A DNA stretch of 46,916 nt. It comes from a virus. Made by a program: the position numbers and the translations under genes. Below the pieces are notes generated by a model. It did no database searches. It was not told the origin of the DNA and saw only the letters and a list, made by a program, of their open reading frames with translations. Positions 45,425 to 46,916 of this stretch are shown one piece after another; positions within the stretch are counted from its first letter, which is position 1, and each line of letters starts with the position of its first letter. The stretch spans positions 1 to 46,916 of IMG/VR virus record IMGVR_UViG_3300030106_003861. The stretch is one strand, 5' to 3'.

Positions 45425-45648
45425 ATTGAAGGCTCTTCTGAAACGCAAAAAATATTTTCAACACTGTTTTCGCCACCAAATTCTGTAATCGCAAAGACAG
45501 ATAGCCCGACAATATTTTCTTCAACGTAATCCAAGCATTCGGACTTCGTTTCAAAATAAAGCATCTCATCGTTTGCCATAGAAACTTCCACCGCATCATG
45601 ACCCTCGGCAGAGAGTGTCATCATTACGACAACAATGAACCATTTCAT
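45421..45648 (-). CDS. Small secreted protein
   Basis: The 75-residue protein has a signal-like start (MKWFIVVVMMTLSAEG) and a short mature part with two Cys (C38, C68), which could form one disulfide in the periplasm, and an ending IFCVSEEPSI. No family is recognised. It is joined to the previous small basic gene (stop overlap) and to the DUF1937 gene (ATGA), so it is translated as part of the control operon. Confidence 0.55.
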   Translation of the reverse strand: MKWFIVVVMMTLSAEGHDAVEVSMANDEMLYFETKSECLDYVEENIVGLSVFAITEFGGENSVENIFCVSEEPSI

Positions 45649-45809
45649 CTGCCCTGACCTCTATATTTTTTCCAGTTCCTGCGTTTGTTCTTGTTCAGGG
45701 GTCTGCTGAAGGAAGAAAATCCGATAGAGGTTTTCTTGCCACGACTAAACTCGTACTTGTGTTCAATCTTCTTTGCCAAAACACTTTCCCGAACAAATGT
45801 GTAACGCAC
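45645..45809 (-). CDS. 54-residue basic protein
   Basis: Translating leftward from the GTG at 45809 gives VRYTFVRESVLAKKIEHKYE, then FSRGKKTSIGFSSF and SRPLNKNKRRNWKKYRGQGR. The C-terminus is rich in Lys, Arg, Asn and aromatic residues and looks RNA- or DNA-binding. Its TGA overlaps the ATG of the secreted-protein gene (AGATGA). An in-frame stop lies three codons before the GTG. TATAAG lies just upstream (45815-45820), so the message may be nearly leaderless. A TTG inside is an alternative start. Confidence 0.5.
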   Translation of the reverse strand: MRYTFVRESVLAKKIEHKYEFSRGKKTSIGFSSFSRPLNKNKRRNWKKYRGQGR

Positions 45810-45820
45810 AAACCCTTATA

Positions 45821-45917
45821 CTAGTAGTACTAGTACTTAGTCTAGACTAAAAATATAATATATAGGCTAGACTAGCTATAGACTAGAACTAGAATCTATG
45901 CTAGAACTAGCCTAGTT
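45821..45917. repeat. CTAG-dense, palindrome-rich control region
   Basis: Ten CTAG tetramers occur in 95 bp (from 45821), and four more follow by 46049. Perfect palindromes include AGTACTAGTACT (45826-45837), TTAGTCTAGACTAA (45837-45850) and AACTAG-C-CTAGTT (45905-45917). CTAGAACTAG is repeated at 45883 and 45901. No gene is seen from 45810 to 46065. It lies between the leftward control operon and the rightward methyltransferase, so it is probably an operator/origin-type region. A TATAAT occurs at 45854-45859. Confidence 0.7.
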
Positions 45918-46010
45918 AGTTTGGTCACACAGAATTTTCCGAAGTGGAGCTTGTGCTAGCAAGCAACACATTTTTCCTCCCTGTGCTAATATCTGTAAAA
46001 GCACAAACTA

Positions 46011-46058
46011 GCTAGGCCAGCATTCCTATCCCTGTAGAGGCTGGTCTAGCGTTTTTTT
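46011..46058 (+). terminator. Rightward intrinsic terminator before the methyltransferase gene
   Basis: GCTAGGCCAGC (46011-46021) pairs with GCTGGTCTAGC (46040-46050) with one G-U pair, an 18-base loop and TTTTTTT at 46052-46058. It points rightward and lies 8 bp from the next start codon. It can only serve a short RNA begun inside 45810-46010 or act as an attenuator for the methyltransferase. Confidence 0.72.
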
Positions 46059-46065
46059 AGAGAAA

Positions 46066-46590
46066 ATGGGTAAACGATCAAATTTTGATAGGATAGAAAG
46101 AGATTTTTATCCGACGCCGTACAAGGCAGTAATCCCCCTAATACCGCATATAGCGGATATCACACGCTACGAAGAACCATGTGCAGGTAATGGAGCACTA
46201 ATAAGCAGTCTAGAGAAACATGGTAAGGTGTGTGGCAGAGCTTCCGATATAGAACCAAGGAGCGCATACATCAAGACAGGTGATGCAACCCACCAGTATT
46301 CTTGTCTAGGGCAGGCTTTTATCACGAACCCACCTTGGTCAAGGGATATACTCCATAAAATTATAGTAAGGCTATCGAGTATTGCACCAACTTATCTGCT
46401 GTTCGATGCAGACTGGATGCACACCAAGCAAAGCGCAGAGTATATGCACCTATGCAAGAAGGTTATTAGCGTAGGAAGAGTGAAGTGGATTGAAGATTCA
46501 CCCAGTACAGGCAAAGATAACTGTGCATGGTACCAATTTGATAAGAATTACACGGGTAAAACTGTGTTTGTGGGCCAGAATGGTACCTAA
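46066..46590 (+). CDS. SAM-dependent DNA methyltransferase (NPPW, likely N6-adenine)
   Basis: The 174-residue protein has motif I EPCAGNGALI (37-46) for S-adenosylmethionine and motif IV NPPW (88-91), the catalytic motif of amino-methyltransferases acting on adenine N6 or cytosine N4. It begins FDRIERDFYPTPYKAV, a YPTP start typical of small phage methyltransferases. There is no restriction partner beside it, so protection of phage DNA or regulation of promoters or packaging is likely. The catalytic core is complete; a target-recognition domain is minimal. The ribosome site is weak (AGAG). Confidence 0.75.
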   Translation: MGKRSNFDRIERDFYPTPYKAVIPLIPHIADITRYEEPCAGNGALISSLEKHGKVCGRASDIEPRSAYIKTGDATHQYSCLGQAFITNPPWSRDILHKIIVRLSSIAPTYLLFDADWMHTKQSAEYMHLCKKVISVGRVKWIEDSPSTGKDNCAWYQFDKNYTGKTVFVGQNGT

Positions 46591-46680
46591 ATGGGGGTAG
46601 TACCCCATGTTCATGAAAATGGTGTTATTATTTGTGTGGAATAGTGTGTATACCCGGCACACTCGCGACAACATATAAGG

Positions 46681-46742
46681 CCCCCCCGCCCCCTACCCCC
46701 CGGCGCTGGCAGATAGTGTGGCTATAAGGGGTACCCCCCCCC
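46681..46742. other. C-tract-rich non-coding block (G-quadruplex-capable on the minus strand)
   Basis: C7, C5 and C6 runs at 46681-46701 and a C9 run at 46734-46742, with a GGGGTACCCC palindrome at 46728-46737. The minus strand has G runs that could form a four-stranded structure. From 46591 to 46790 no gene is seen. Homopolymer runs may also mark sequencing or assembly uncertainty. Confidence 0.5.
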
Positions 46743-46777
46743 TGTCGATTTTCTGTGAGAGGGAGGCAGGTGGGTCA

Positions 46778-46791
46778 GGTTATTTTTAACC
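46778..46791. repeat. GGTTAAAATTAACC palindrome, junction copy 4 (one mismatch)
   Basis: GGTTATTTTTAACC on +, touching the stop codon (46791-46793) of the partial leftward gene, in otherwise GC-rich DNA. The identical 14-mer also occurs inside the giant gene at 14218-14231. Confidence 0.6.
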
Positions 46792-46916
46792 TAGCCGGTC
46801 AGCAGGGCAGTCAACTTATCCTGAAGCTCGCGGCGCAGGTCATCGGGTGAGCGGTCAGCGTTGTCGGTCTCGATACGCTCTACGAACAAGCCAACGTCGT
46901 GGGTCTTGCCCAGCAG
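46791..46916 (-). CDS. C-terminal end of an unidentified protein; enters from the right edge
   Basis: Reading leftward from the window edge gives 41 residues, LLGKTHDVGLFVERIETDNA then DRSPDDLRRELQDKLTALLTG and TAG. Only the end is visible and I do not recognise the family. Codons are mostly G/C in the third position (GAC, CTG, CGC, ACC), unlike the AT-leaning rest of the window. This could mean a different gene origin, host DNA or a mis-joined contig. Joining the left and right edges does not restore a sensible primase frame. Confidence 0.55.
   Translation of the reverse strand: MLGKTHDVGLFVERIETDNADRSPDDLRRELQDKLTALLTG

Noticed and set aside
46591-46608. Hairpin ATGGGG/CCCCAT after the methyltransferase as a terminator
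   Set aside because: Only a 6-bp stem and no T run follows; not convincing.
1-46916. Circular genome in which the right-edge partial gene continues the left-edge primase
   Set aside because: Joining the edges shifts the frame and meets a stop soon, and the joined primase would lack most of its TOPRIM and helicase parts; composition also differs.
1-46916. Prophage signs: integrase, attachment sites, CI-type repressor with peptidase domain
   Set aside because: None found in the window; the LexA-type protein alone is not evidence of lysogeny.

Overview
The window is a contiguous piece of a lytic-looking tailed phage genome with short-tailed (podovirus-like, P22-type) virion genes. The host is probably Gram-negative: there are two lipobox lipoproteins, a peptidase M15 endolysin, a 3TM holin and an LpxO/AspH-like hydroxylase. 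The set of small structural genes resembles uncultured aquatic/marine podoviruses, but that origin is an inference. No integrase, tRNA, CRISPR array or insertion sequence is visible. No DNA polymerase is present, and a gene runs off each end, so the genome is larger than the window.

Layout. (1) 1-945, leftward: the N-terminal half of a zinc-finger primase and a RusA-like resolvase. (2) 977-4568, rightward: a recombination operon with a PD-(D/E)XK nuclease, a K/E-rich lipoprotein, a DUF1071/Sak3 annealing protein, an SSB-like protein ending DDEIPF, an HNH protein, two unknowns and a ribbon-helix-helix protein. (3) 44027 down to 4748, leftward: one long late operon. It starts with terL, a metallophosphoesterase, portal, a GroES-like protein, scaffold, decoration protein and major capsid, then a cluster of very small Lys/Arg-rich proteins, tail adaptor genes, fibre and hub genes, and internal (ejection) proteins including a 2982-residue polyvalent protein. 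It closes with a lysis cassette, a 2OG-Fe(II) hydroxylase, an HNH-like protein and a zinc-ribbon protein. A good leftward intrinsic terminator lies at 4571-4602, between this operon and the convergent recombination operon. (4) 45809 down to 44187, leftward: a small control operon with a 54-aa basic protein, a secreted protein, a DUF1937 protein, a lone LexA-type winged helix and a PD-(D/E)XK-like protein. (5) 45810-46065: a non-coding block packed with CTAG and palindromes, ending in a rightward terminator. (6) 46066-46590, rightward: a solitary NPPW methyltransferase. (7) 46591-46916: C/G-tract-rich non-coding DNA and the GC-rich end of a leftward gene.

The main regulatory observation is a near-perfect palindrome, GGTTAAAATTAACC. 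It recurs at four gene junctions of the leftward strand, each time touching or just after a stop codon, and a few times inside genes. Other regulatory candidates are a promoter/operator/structured leader before terL, a UUCG terminator after the capsid gene, and a stem that hides the ribosome binding site of the decoration gene. Several small genes (57, 54 and 44 residues) were found by translating the gaps by hand.
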